DNA of 64,000 nt from Nocardioides sp. YR527 (GTDB taxonomy: Bacteria; Actinomycetota; Actinomycetes; Propionibacteriales; Nocardioidaceae), in the NCBI RefSeq assembly GCF_900101045.1, contig NZ_FNFN01000001.1, positions 434,001 to 498,000 of the forward strand, in the 5' to 3' direction. This document shows positions 17,343 through 25,048 of the stretch, one piece after another. Each line of letters opens with the position of its first letter. The first letter of the stretch is position 1. A program made the position numbers and the translations under genes. The notes beneath the pieces are model-generated. The model searched no databases, was not told the DNA's origin, and saw nothing but the letters and a program-made list of their open reading frames with translations.

Positions 17343-17714
17343 GTGTCCAAGGGCCGGCTGCGCGCGAAGCTCAGCGAGTGGGCGAACACCGCCTCGATCG
17401 ACGCGAGCGAGATCCGGGCGGCGCACGTCGCCAAGGATGTCGCCTCGATCGCCGACGCGCCCGACCGTGAGCCGGTGCGACTGCGGGGGACGTTGCGTAC
17501 GATCACGCTGCGGCCCCGCGGCGGTGTCCCGGCCCTGGAGGCCGAGCTGTTCGACGGCTCCGGCACCCTGACACTCATCTGGCTGGGACGCCGGCGCATC
17601 GCCGGGATCAGCCCGGGCCGGTCCCTGCAGGTGCAGGGACGGATCGGCCGCACCAATGGCCAACGCATCATGTTCAACCCACGCTACGAGCTGATACCGG
17701 ACCCCAACGAGTGA
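17343..17714 (+). CDS. OB-fold nucleic acid binding domain protein
   Basis: A 123-aa protein (Rv2694c family) with a single OB fold over residues 40-120. The beta strands are visible in VRLRGTLRTITLRPRGG, PALEAELFDGSGTLTLIWLG and RSLQVQGRIG. No catalytic motif is seen. The start is GTG 17343, and its end overlaps the DUF3159 start by 4 nt (GTGA). It may bind single-stranded DNA or RNA or a protein partner; family function is not established. Confidence 0.85.
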   Translation: MSKGRLRAKLSEWANTASIDASEIRAAHVAKDVASIADAPDREPVRLRGTLRTITLRPRGGVPALEAELFDGSGTLTLIWLGRRRIAGISPGRSLQVQGRIGRTNGQRIMFNPRYELIPDPNE

Positions 17715-18469
17715 GCCAACCACACGTGAGCCCCACCTCTGAGACCCCTGCCGACGACGGCCAGGGCGGCGAGCACGACCACAACCATCCGACGGTCGAC
17801 ACCGTCGAGGCGGTCGTACGCCGCCAGATGTCCGCCGGGCTGGGCGGTGTGCGCGGGATGCTCGAGGCCGGCGTCCCGGGCCTCGTCTTCACCATCGCCT
17901 GGCTGGTGTTCAAGGACCTCAAGGTCGCGCTGATCGCCTCGGCCGCGACCGCGGCGGTCTTCTTGCTGGTCCGGCTCGTGCAGCGCTCGAGTCTGCAGTA
18001 CGTCGGCAACGCCATCTTCGGCATCCTCATCGGCTTCGCGGTGGTGCGGCTGGCCCAGTCCATGGGCGGCTCGGCCGAGGAGCAGGCGCTGGCCTACTTC
18101 CTGCCCGGCATCCTGATCAGCCTCGGCTACACCGTCGTGGTCGGCGGTCTGTGCCTGATCGGCTGGCCGATCTTCGGCTTCTTCATCGGCGTCGCCAGCG
18201 GCGATCCGCTCGAGTGGCACCAGGACAAGCAGATCGTGAAGCTGTGCTCGCGGCTGACCTGGCTGTTCCTGGCTCCCGGGGCGATCGGCGCCGCCATTCA
18301 GGGCCCGATCTGGTTCCTCGCCTGGAGCGGCGCGATCGACCGCGACTGGGCGATCCTCGCCCTCGGCATCCTCCGCACCGGGCTCGGCTGGGTGCTGCGG
18401 ATCGCCTGCTACGGCACCATGATCTGGCTGCTCGCCCGCAACCACACGCCAGTCCAGCAGTCTCGGTGA
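17711..18469 (+). CDS. DUF3159 family integral membrane protein
   Basis: A 252-aa polytopic membrane protein (Rv2693c family) with about six hydrophobic helices after a His/Asp-rich cytoplasmic N terminus (EHDHNHPTVD). In mycobacteria this gene sits directly beside the trkA pair ceoB-ceoC. Here the neighbour is an inserted metal-related region and the trkA genes only resume 14.8 kb later. It overlaps both flanking genes by GTGA, suggesting coupled translation. Transport function is suspected but not shown. Confidence 0.88.
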   Translation: MSQPHVSPTSETPADDGQGGEHDHNHPTVDTVEAVVRRQMSAGLGGVRGMLEAGVPGLVFTIAWLVFKDLKVALIASAATAAVFLLVRLVQRSSLQYVGNAIFGILIGFAVVRLAQSMGGSAEEQALAYFLPGILISLGYTVVVGGLCLIGWPIFGFFIGVASGDPLEWHQDKQIVKLCSRLTWLFLAPGAIGAAIQGPIWFLAWSGAIDRDWAILALGILRTGLGWVLRIACYGTMIWLLARNHTPVQQSR

Positions 18470-19503
18470 ACCTGCGCGGGGTGGTCGCCGGTGCGCTCGC
18501 GCTCGCGTTGACCGGATGCGGCACCGCGACCATGGGGGGCAAGGAGCCCTTCTCCCTGCCCGTGGGACCGACCGAGTGGGACGCCACCGCCCCGGCCTGG
18601 TATGCCGATGGCACCTTGCACGTGGGGCAGCGCACCGTCGAGCTCGGTGACCGGGTCGACCACTTCGTGCTGGGCCCGACCGGCGTCTACTGGATGCGTG
18701 GTGGGACGCTGATGTTCACCAGCGCCGAGGGCACGACGGAGACGGTCGAGAAGGTGGTCTGGGACAACCTGGCGGTCTCGGCGGACCGGTCGGTGTTCGC
18801 GACCGTGGACCAGTCGCGAGGCCCGACCGACGAACACGACACCCATGTGCTCCAGGTGGCGGCGTTCGACACCCGCACGGGCGAGCAGCTCTACCGGACC
18901 CCCGACCAGGAGCCCGAGGACGGTGCCGACCTGGCCGATCTCTATGGCGAGATCATGCCCCTGCTGAAAGGGGTGAGCAACGAGCGCCTCTTCTTCGGCA
19001 GCGCCACCATCGATCTCGCCGACGGGTCCACGACGCCGTCGACCGAGGACGGGGACGGGATCGAGGTCTACGAAGGCTTGGCCGAGACTCTGTTCCCCGA
19101 GGGCTTCCATGTCTACATCAGCGGTACGGGCAGCCGCCGGGTGCTGAGCGAGACCTGGATCGACGGCCTGGGGTTGCTCTCGCCGGACCGGAGCACGATC
19201 TTCGACACCTCGCAGTGGCCGACCGAGGCGGTCGCGTACGACGCGAAGACCGGGCGCCAGCGTCAGATCGACGCACCCTGGGGTCACTTCAACCTGGTTG
19301 CCTGGAGCGATGAGGACACGTTCTTCGGCGTCGCGCAGCGCATCGACGACAAGGCTGAGAACGTGCTGCGCGAGCAGCAGGTCGTCACCTGCGAGGTGCG
19401 GACCCTGGCGTGCACGCCGGTGAGCCCGGTGATCGCGACCGACGACGAGGACCAGGGTCAGGACGCGTCCTTCCTGGTCGAGGGCACCAGCACCATGCTC
19501 TGA
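18466..19503 (+). CDS. Putative lipoprotein, probable beta-propeller
   Basis: A 345-aa exported protein. The N terminus is a lipoprotein signal (VNLRGVVAGALALALTGC) with the lipobox Cys at residue 18. The mature part has spaced repeats of about 45-60 residues ending in strand-turn motifs (VYWMRGGTLMF, SVFATVDQ, VAYDAKTGRQ), suggesting a WD40/TolB-like propeller. GTG 18466 overlaps the DUF3159 stop by 4 nt. No family is recognised and no function is assigned. It resembles in layout, though not clearly in sequence, the lipoprotein at 48235. Confidence 0.75.
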   Translation: MNLRGVVAGALALALTGCGTATMGGKEPFSLPVGPTEWDATAPAWYADGTLHVGQRTVELGDRVDHFVLGPTGVYWMRGGTLMFTSAEGTTETVEKVVWDNLAVSADRSVFATVDQSRGPTDEHDTHVLQVAAFDTRTGEQLYRTPDQEPEDGADLADLYGEIMPLLKGVSNERLFFGSATIDLADGSTTPSTEDGDGIEVYEGLAETLFPEGFHVYISGTGSRRVLSETWIDGLGLLSPDRSTIFDTSQWPTEAVAYDAKTGRQRQIDAPWGHFNLVAWSDEDTFFGVAQRIDDKAENVLREQQVVTCEVRTLACTPVSPVIATDDEDQGQDASFLVEGTSTML

Positions 19504-19516
19504 TCCAGGTTCGGGA

Positions 19517-19522
19517 TACGGT
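19517..19522 (+). promoter_or_regulatory. -10 hexamer TACGGT before the 19530 gene
   Basis: TACGGT ends 7 nt before GTG 19530. This supports that start over the in-frame GTG at 19521, which overlaps the hexamer. Confidence 0.5.
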
Positions 19523-19529
19523 GCTGCGC

Positions 19530-20069
19530 GTGGAGCTACGAGTGGTGAGGCCGACGCGCGGAAGCGTGTGGCTCTCCCTGCTCGCCACGCTCGAGATCAT
19601 GACCGGTGCGGCCCTGGCCCACCTGGCTGCGGGCGGCACGCTGCCGAGCGCGGGATGGCTGGCCGCGGCGGCCCTGGCCGTCTTCGGCACCGGCGTCGTG
19701 GTGCTGCAGCGCCGGGTCGGTCTGGTGGTCGGTGCCGTCTTGGCCGGCTTGTCTCAGCTGGGTCTGCACGAGGTGTTCGCGGCGTTCGCCGCGGCCCCCG
19801 GCACCGAGCACCACCACGCTGTCAGCAGCTCGCTCGGCTCCACCGACGGCGCGGCGATGCTCCTGGCCCATGCCTGTGCCGCGGTGCTCTCCGTCGTCGT
19901 CTGGGTGCTGCACCGCAGAGCCCTCGCCGTGGCCGTACGCAGCGTCCCGATCCCACGGTTCGCGCCCGCCGGCCGCCTCCTCGCCGAGGTCCGCGAGTTC
20001 GTCCCTCGGCCGGCCCTGTGGGCCCATGTCTCTCCGCGAAGGGGACCGCCGAGGCCGGCCGGCCTCTGA
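19530..20069 (+). CDS. Small four-helix membrane protein of unknown function
   Basis: A 179-aa hydrophobic protein with about four membrane helices (about 12-35, 40-58, 64-82, 105-128) and a His cluster in an external loop (GTEHHHAVSS, about 92-101). The C-terminal 45 residues are basic and presumably cytoplasmic. It lies upstream of the PepSY gene on the same strand, separated by an 80-nt gap with a hairpin. The histidines suggest metal or haem association, but no family is recognised. Confidence 0.65.
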   Translation: MELRVVRPTRGSVWLSLLATLEIMTGAALAHLAAGGTLPSAGWLAAAALAVFGTGVVVLQRRVGLVVGAVLAGLSQLGLHEVFAAFAAAPGTEHHHAVSSSLGSTDGAAMLLAHACAAVLSVVVWVLHRRALAVAVRSVPIPRFAPAGRLLAEVREFVPRPALWAHVSPRRGPPRPAGL

Positions 20070-20086
20070 CGTCCTACGCGCAAGCA

Positions 20087-20107
20087 CCACCGGGTGACCC
20101 CCGGTGG
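20087..20107 (+). terminator. Hairpin between the 19530 gene and the PepSY gene
   Basis: CCACCGGG and CCCGGTGG form an 8-bp stem around TGACC. There is no T-tract. It could attenuate or terminate transcription before the PepSY gene. Confidence 0.4.
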
Positions 20108-20149
20108 CGCTCGTGCGTACCCCCGAGTTCGCGAGAAGAGAAGCAACCG

Positions 20150-21601
20150 ATGACTGTTCCCACCCAACCCCATACCGAGACGGCCGAGACGCCGAGCGAT
20201 CCACAGGCCGACCACCAGGCGGACCATCAGGCCGGCTGGTGGCCGACGATCCGCCCGCTCGTGCTCCGGCTGCACTTCTACGCCGGGGTGCTCGTCGCCC
20301 CGTTCATCCTGGTCGCCTCGGTGACCGGGCTGCTCTACACGATCGCCCCGCAGGTCGAGCAGATCGCCTATCACGACCTGACGCATGTGACCCCCGCCGG
20401 CGAGACGGTCCCGCTCGCCGAGCAGGTCGCCGCCGCCCGGTCGAGCCACCCCGACGGCACGATCCTGCGGGTCGACGTCCCGCAGGCGTCCGACCGCAGC
20501 ACCCGGGTGGTGTTCATCGACGAGAGCGTCCCGGCCGACTACGCGATGTCGGTCTTCGTCAACCCCTACACCGCCGGCGTGGAGGGCCAGGTACGCAGCT
20601 ACGGACAGTGGCTCGGCTTCCGGGCATGGCTCGACGAGCTGCACCGCAACCTCCACCTCGGCGCCTTCGGCCGGTACTACAGCGAGCTCGCCGCCAGCTG
20701 GCTGTGGGTGGTCGCCCTGGGCGGCCTGATGCTGTGGCTCGGCCGGCGTCGCCGTGACCGGCGGCTGCGCCGACTGGTCGTCCCCGACCGGGAGGCCACC
20801 GGACGCTCTCGGGTGATGTCCTGGCACGCCGTCATCGGCGTCTGGCTCCTGCTGGGTGTGCTGGCCCTGTCGGTCTCCGGCCTGACCTGGTCACGCTTCG
20901 CCGGTGCGAATATCGGCGAGGTGCGTACGGCACTGTCGTGGACCGAGCCCACGCCGGCCACATCGCTGGAGAGCGACGCAGCGGCCACCGAGCACGCCCA
21001 CCACGGCTCGTCCGGCGCCGCCGGGTCCGACGACCCGGACGCGGTCTTCTCCGAGGGTGCGGGGATCGACGGCGTACTCGAGACCGCGAGGGGGGCCGGC
21101 CTGGGTGACCCGCTCTACCTGGTGCCGCCGGCCGAGCCGGGCAGCGCCTGGACGGCCGCCGAGAACAAGCGCGACTGGCCGACCCGCTACGACGCGATCA
21201 GTGTCGACCCGAAGACCGGCGAGATGGTGGATCGGGTCGACTTCGCCGACTGGCCGCTGATGGCCAAGCTGACCGACTGGGTCATCGGCGCGCACATGGG
21301 CGTCCTGTTCGGCGTCCCCAACCAGCTGGCGCTGGCGGCACTGGCGCTCGGGCTGATCCTCGCCACCGTGCTCGGCTACCGGATGTGGTGGCTGCGGCGG
21401 CCCCGAGGCGCCCGCGGCCCGAGGTTCGGGCGGCCCGCGCCGCGCGGCGCCTGGCGTCGGCTGTCCTGGCCGGCACTGGCGGCGCTCGTGGCGACCACCG
21501 CGGTGGTCGGCTGGTTCGTCCCGATGCTGGGGGTGACCCTGATCGGTTTCCTCGTGGTCGACGCCGCGATCGGCCTGACGCGCAGCCGCAGTCGCGGATG
21601 A
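20150..21601 (+). CDS. PepSY-domain membrane reductase-like protein
   Basis: A 483-aa protein with the PepSY-associated TM architecture: helix 1 (about 40-62, HFYAGVLVAPFILVASVTGL), a periplasmic PepSY region, helix 2 with HxxxHLG (LHRNLHLGAF), two central helices, a second PepSY region (about 300-375) and C-terminal helices. Conserved histidines in the helices are typical of haem-binding siderophore or metal reductases. The N terminus has a short Asp-His repeat (QADHQADHQAG). ATG 20150 is preceded by GAGAAGAGAAG. It is convergent with zur. Iron or copper reduction is the likeliest role (inference). Confidence 0.82.
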   Translation: MTVPTQPHTETAETPSDPQADHQADHQAGWWPTIRPLVLRLHFYAGVLVAPFILVASVTGLLYTIAPQVEQIAYHDLTHVTPAGETVPLAEQVAAARSSHPDGTILRVDVPQASDRSTRVVFIDESVPADYAMSVFVNPYTAGVEGQVRSYGQWLGFRAWLDELHRNLHLGAFGRYYSELAASWLWVVALGGLMLWLGRRRRDRRLRRLVVPDREATGRSRVMSWHAVIGVWLLLGVLALSVSGLTWSRFAGANIGEVRTALSWTEPTPATSLESDAAATEHAHHGSSGAAGSDDPDAVFSEGAGIDGVLETARGAGLGDPLYLVPPAEPGSAWTAAENKRDWPTRYDAISVDPKTGEMVDRVDFADWPLMAKLTDWVIGAHMGVLFGVPNQLALAALALGLILATVLGYRMWWLRRPRGARGPRFGRPAPRGAWRRLSWPALAALVATTAVVGWFVPMLGVTLIGFLVVDAAIGLTRSRSRG

Positions 21602-21602
21602 T

Positions 21603-22016
21603 TCAGGAGGCGGCGCAGGCGGTGCAGAGGCCGAAGATCTCCACGGTGTGGTTGACGTCGGTGAAGCCGTTCTGCGCCGCCACCTTGTCGGCCCAGGTCT
21701 CCACGGCCGGGCCCTCGATCTCCACGGCCTTGCCGCAGCCGCGGCAGACCAGGTGGTGGTGATGGGTCGTGGAGGCGTCGCCGCACAGCCGGTAGGTCGA
21801 CTCACCGTCGGGCTTGTGGATCACGTCGGCGAGCCCGTCGTCGACGAAGATCTGCAGGTGGCGGTAGACCGTGGAGAGGCCGATCTTCTCGCCGTTGGCG
21901 CGCAGCGTGGCGTAGACGTCCTGGGCGCTGCGGAAGGTGTCCTCGGCAGCGAGAGCCTCCTTCACCGCGGCGCCCTGGTTGGTTGCGCGCCGCTTGACCT
22001 GCTGGGTTGGTGCCAT
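21603..22016 (-). CDS. zur: Zinc uptake regulator, Fur family (Zur)
   Basis: A 137-aa metalloregulator. The N-terminal winged helix spans about residues 10-85 (SAQDVYATLRANGEKIGLSTVYRHLQIF). Metal sites are visible as HHHHLVCRGCGK, the sensory His cluster and first CxxC, and a C-terminal CTAC, the second pair of the structural zinc site. ATG 22016 gives the family length and has TAACAT 7 nt upstream. Zur rather than Fur is favoured because the next genes are zinc-free ribosomal protein paralogues preceded by Zur-box-like sites. Confidence 0.92.
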   Translation of the reverse strand: MAPTQQVKRRATNQGAAVKEALAAEDTFRSAQDVYATLRANGEKIGLSTVYRHLQIFVDDGLADVIHKPDGESTYRLCGDASTTHHHHLVCRGCGKAVEIEGPAVETWADKVAAQNGFTDVNHTVEIFGLCTACAAS

Positions 22017-22023
22017 GAGCGAC

Positions 22024-22029
22024 ATGTTA
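22024..22029 (-). promoter_or_regulatory. -10 hexamer TAACAT of leaderless zur
   Basis: On the minus strand TAACAT ends exactly 7 nt before the zur ATG at 22016. An in-frame ATG at 22025 would overlap the hexamer. Confidence 0.5.
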
Positions 22030-22094
22030 GTCGGTATCGGTATGGATCCCGTGTCCAGCAGGGCGGTCGATGCCACGGCGTGAGACGCCTGTGT

Positions 22095-22114
22095 CATAAT
22101 GGGAATGATTCCCA
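22095..22114 (+). promoter_or_regulatory. Zur box overlapping a -10 element, upstream of rpmB2
   Basis: TGGGAATGATTCCCA (22100-22114) is a perfect 7-bp inverted repeat around one G, matching the general Zur pattern of AAT/ATT centred arms. A CATAAT -10 hexamer (22095-22100) abuts it, so bound Zur would block initiation. Confidence 0.8.
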
Positions 22115-22132
22115 ATAAGACGAAAGGCTGCC

Positions 22133-22369
22133 ATGTCACGCACGTGTCAGGTCACCGGAGCCCGCCCTGGCTTCGGCAACAATCGCCCCTGGTCCAAGAA
22201 GGCGACCCGCCGACGCTGGGAGGTGAACCTGCAGAAGAAGACCTACTACGTCCCCAGCCTGGGCCGGAAGGTCACGCTGCGGCTCAGCACCAACGCGATC
22301 AAGCGGATCGACGTACGCGGCATCGACGCCGTCGTCGCCGAGATGCTCGCCCGAGGGGAGAGGTTCTGA
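22133..22369 (+). CDS. rpmB2: Ribosomal protein L28, zinc-free paralogue
   Basis: A 78-aa L28 ([20 protein letters not shown]) with only one cysteine, so it lacks the four-cysteine zinc site of zinc-binding L28. Such C-minus paralogues replace zinc-binding versions when zinc is scarce, freeing zinc. The gene follows a Zur box and its stop overlaps the rpsN2 start by 1 nt (TGATG). AAAGG supplies the ribosome-binding site. Confidence 0.93.
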   Translation: MSRTCQVTGARPGFGNNRPWSKKATRRRWEVNLQKKTYYVPSLGRKVTLRLSTNAIKRIDVRGIDAVVAEMLARGERF

Positions 22370-22674
22370 TGGCCAAGAAGTCCAAGATCGCGGCGGAGGC
22401 CAAGCGTCGCGACATCGTGGAGCGGTACGCAGCGCGTCGTGCCGAGATCAAGGAGCGCATCCGCGCCGCCGAGCCGGGCTCGGCCGAGCAGGCCGAGGCG
22501 GTCCGAGCCCTCTCGCGTCTCCCGCGCGACTCCTCTCCCGTACGACTGCGCAACCGAGACCAGGTCGACGGCCGGCCGCGGGGCTATCTGCGCAAGGCGG
22601 GAGTGTCCCGGATCCGGTTCCGCGAGCTCGCGCACAAGGGGCATCTGCCGGGGATCACCAAGTCCAGCTGGTGA
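22369..22674 (+). CDS. rpsN2: Ribosomal protein S14, zinc-free paralogue
   Basis: A 101-aa S14 with the long-form N terminus ([20 protein letters not shown]) and the conserved C-terminal [20 protein letters not shown] core. It has no cysteine, unlike the short zinc-ribbon S14. It is translationally coupled to rpmB2 and so lies in the same Zur-controlled operon. In streptomycetes an L33 paralogue usually lies nearby in such operons; none is visible between the two genes here. Confidence 0.93.
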   Translation: MAKKSKIAAEAKRRDIVERYAARRAEIKERIRAAEPGSAEQAEAVRALSRLPRDSSPVRLRNRDQVDGRPRGYLRKAGVSRIRFRELAHKGHLPGITKSSW

Positions 22675-22682
22675 GTTCCTAA

Positions 22683-22697
22683 CGAGAATCGTTCCGA
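22683..22697 (+). promoter_or_regulatory. Zur-box-like site upstream of the permease gene
   Basis: The core GAGAATCGTT (22684-22693) is identical to the core of the box at 27274-27288. The outer positions are less symmetric. A TAAAAA hexamer (22735-22740) precedes ATG 22749 by 8 nt. Confidence 0.6.
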
Positions 22698-22748
22698 GTC
22701 GGCGAGGCGCGACCGGGCTTTGGTCGGGCTGTGCTAAAAACACGCTCC

Positions 22749-23735
22749 ATGAGTACGAAGACCCCGGTGCGGGCGCCGGAGAAGCCTGGTTTCAGGCTGG
22801 GGCAGACAGAGGTCGTGGCGATCGTCCTGCTCGTCATCCTGCTCTCCCAGCGCTGGCTGCTACCGCTGCTGGACCACGACCTGTTCAACACCTGGGGCAC
22901 CATCTTCGTCGCCATCGTGGTGCAGTCGGCTCCGTTCCTGCTCGGTGGTGTGCTCCTCAGCGCCGTCATCTCGACCTTCCTCTCGGAGAAGGCGCTGAGC
23001 AAGATCGTGCCCAAGAGCCCGGCGCTCGGTGTCCCGGTCGCCGGCCTGGCCGGGATCGGGCTGCCGGGCTGCGAGTGCGCCGCGGTGCCGGTGACCAACT
23101 CGCTGATCCGACGTGGGGTGGCGCCCGCCGTCGCGCTGACGTTCCTGCTGGCCGCGCCCGCGGTCAACCCGGCGGTGCTCGTCTCGACCGCGGTCGCCTT
23201 CCCGGGGCAGCCGATGATGGTGCTGGCGCGCTTCCTGGCGTCGCTGATCACCGCGGTGGCGGTCGGCTGGATCATGCTGGCCCGCGGCAAGCTGCTGCTC
23301 GAACGGCTCACCGACGTCGGCCGCGACGAGCATGCCCACGACAGGTCGTTCCTCGGCAACGTCAGCCACGACTTCCTGCACGCCTCCGGCTTCCTGGTGC
23401 TGGGCGCCATGCTGGCCGCGGCGGTCAACACCTTCGTACCCCGCTCGGTGGTCAACACCGTCGCCGGTCAGGCCGTGCTGGGGATCCTCACCTTGGCGCT
23501 GTTCGCGTTCATCGTGGCGCTCTGCTCGGAGTCCGACGCCTTCGTGGCCGCCTCGTTCACCGCCTTCTCCGACACCGCGAAGCTGGTCTTCCTCGTCGTC
23601 GGCCCGGCGATGGACATCAAGCTCGCCTCGATGGAGGCCGGCCAGTTCGGCATGGGCTTCGCCCTTCGCTTCGTACCCTTGGTGATCATCACGGCGGTCG
23701 CCTCCGCCGTCGGCATCGGATGGTGGCTGCTGTGA
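22749..23735 (+). CDS. YraQ/COG0701-type permease, putative metal transporter
   Basis: A 328-aa membrane protein with 8-10 helices. The family hallmark is a CxC motif in a conserved loop (GLPGCECAAVPVTNSLIRRG, about residues 100-119), followed by a second half-repeat with ALCSESDAFVAASF. A cytoplasmic DEHAHDR stretch is present. ATG 22749 is preferred. It overlaps the next gene by GTGA and follows a Zur-box-like site, so zinc-responsive expression is likely. Pairing of COG0701 with TIGR03943 proteins is common; the transported species is unproven. Confidence 0.85.
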   Translation: MSTKTPVRAPEKPGFRLGQTEVVAIVLLVILLSQRWLLPLLDHDLFNTWGTIFVAIVVQSAPFLLGGVLLSAVISTFLSEKALSKIVPKSPALGVPVAGLAGIGLPGCECAAVPVTNSLIRRGVAPAVALTFLLAAPAVNPAVLVSTAVAFPGQPMMVLARFLASLITAVAVGWIMLARGKLLLERLTDVGRDEHAHDRSFLGNVSHDFLHASGFLVLGAMLAAAVNTFVPRSVVNTVAGQAVLGILTLALFAFIVALCSESDAFVAASFTAFSDTAKLVFLVVGPAMDIKLASMEAGQFGMGFALRFVPLVIITAVASAVGIGWWLL

Positions 23736-24493
23736 CTCGAACTACCCAGGCCCTGGTCGTCGGATTCCTCGGTGCCGTCCTGCTCAGGCTCGCGCTCGGC
23801 GACGGCTATCTGCGGTACGTCACCAGCTGGATGAAGTGGCCGCTGGTCGCCACCGGCGTGGTGCTGCTCGGGCTGACCGTGTGGATGCTGCTGCGTCCCG
23901 CCTCTAGCGACCACGCCGACCACGACGGTGACCACGACGACGACCACGACGACGACCACGACGACGACCACGACGACGACCACGACGACACCCATGAGCA
24001 CAAGGTCCCGGCGATGACCTGGCTCGCGATCGTGCCCGGCGTGATCGTCTTCGTCGCCAGCCCGCCGTCCCTGGGCGCCTACCTCGCCGAGCGACGTGCC
24101 GACGACCCGGTCGCGGCGGCTCCTGACGCCGAGATCCTGCCGCTGCCAGCCACCGACGGGCCGGTCGACGTCGAGGTCGCCGAGTTCATGTGGCGTGCCG
24201 GGGTCGAGGACGGCACGACGATCAAGGACCGCGACGTACGACTCACGGGCTTCGTCAGCACCGACGAGAACGGCAACTGGTACGTCACCCGCATCGCCAT
24301 CGCCTGCTGCGCCGCCGACGCGAGCGCATCCCGGGTGCGGGTGGAGGACTACGACGACGCTCCCGAGCGCGACTCCTGGGTCGCGGTCACCGGTCGCTGG
24401 GTCGAGGGCACCGCGCCGGGCGGCAAGTCGGAGACGGCCATCGAGGCCGCCTCCGTCGAGCCGCGCGAGGCGCCGGCCAACACCTACCAGTGA
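23732..24493 (+). CDS. TIGR03943/DUF1980 family protein with His-Asp-rich metal-binding loop
   Basis: Partner of the preceding permease, 253 aa. Two N-terminal membrane helices are separated from a third by a striking loop of repeated DDHD units (about residues 60-90), encoded by tandem 9-nt GAC/CAC units. Such a loop would bind zinc or other divalent metals. The C-terminal domain (EFMWRAGVEDGTTIKDRDVR to VAVTGRW) is the OB-like DUF1980 fold and includes an IACCAAD pair of cysteines. GTG 23732 overlaps the permease stop. Confidence 0.86.
   Translation: MTRTTQALVVGFLGAVLLRLALGDGYLRYVTSWMKWPLVATGVVLLGLTVWMLLRPASSDHADHDGDHDDDHDDDHDDDHDDDHDDTHEHKVPAMTWLAIVPGVIVFVASPPSLGAYLAERRADDPVAAAPDAEILPLPATDGPVDVEVAEFMWRAGVEDGTTIKDRDVRLTGFVSTDENGNWYVTRIAIACCAADASASRVRVEDYDDAPERDSWVAVTGRWVEGTAPGGKSETAIEAASVEPREAPANTYQ
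23910..23999 (+). repeat. Tandem 9-12-nt GAC/CAC units inside the DUF1980 gene
   Basis: About 90 nt consist of near-identical GACGACCAC-type units, which encode the His-Asp-rich loop. The length may vary between strains through slippage. It is coding sequence, not a CRISPR array. Confidence 0.85.
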
Positions 24494-25044
24494 GCGCCCC
24501 CGTGAGTCGCGGCCCGAGTGACCCGAGGCGCTCCGGCAACCCCGCCCGCCGGGCCGAGGCGCAGCGTGAGCCGACCTGGCGCGACCGACTCCCGCACCCG
24601 CCGCGCGCGCTCATCCTCGGCACGCTCATCGCGGTTGCGATCGGTGTCGTCGTGCTGACCCGCGACCTCGGCGGTGGAGACGCTCCGGCAGTCTCTGCCC
24701 CCTCCGGTGGGGTCTCGTCGGCCGCTCCGGTCGCCGTCGGGCCGGTCGCGTCCTTGGAGGAGTTCTGCGGCGCCGTCCAGACGATGGCGAACGCACATGC
24801 GACCCAGATGTCCACCCCGAACGACGAGAACGAGACCGCGCTCGGCCTGGCGGCGACCGGCCTGCAGTCGACGGGCGTCCCGGAAGGTACGCCGGCGGCA
24901 GCCGTCGAGGGCGTACGGATGATGATCGAGGACGCGCTGCGTACCGGCCGCGGCCAGGACCCGCTGGAGCGCAACGAGGCCCAGAACCTCGCCTACGAGC
25001 GTCTCGGCGAGTTCCTGACCGAGAGCTGCGGCGCGGCGAGCTGA
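24490..25044 (+). CDS. Single-pass membrane protein of unknown function
   Basis: A 184-aa protein. About 42 basic, Arg/Pro-rich cytoplasmic residues precede one membrane helix (about 43-58, ALILGTLIAVAIGVVVL). A low-complexity Ala/Ser/Gly/Val linker and an extracellular helical domain (about 85-184) with two cysteines (EEFCGAV and ESCGAAS) follow; these may form a disulfide. GTG 24490 overlaps the upstream stop; GTG 24502 is possible. It probably belongs to the permease operon, but no homologous family is recognised. Confidence 0.65.
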   Translation: MSAPVSRGPSDPRRSGNPARRAEAQREPTWRDRLPHPPRALILGTLIAVAIGVVVLTRDLGGGDAPAVSAPSGGVSSAAPVAVGPVASLEEFCGAVQTMANAHATQMSTPNDENETALGLAATGLQSTGVPEGTPAAAVEGVRMMIEDALRTGRGQDPLERNEAQNLAYERLGEFLTESCGAAS

Positions 25045-25048
25045 GCGG

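Noticed and set aside
23910..23999. Short tandem repeats considered as a CRISPR array
   Set aside because: The units are 9-12 nt with no spacers and encode an in-frame His-Asp loop.
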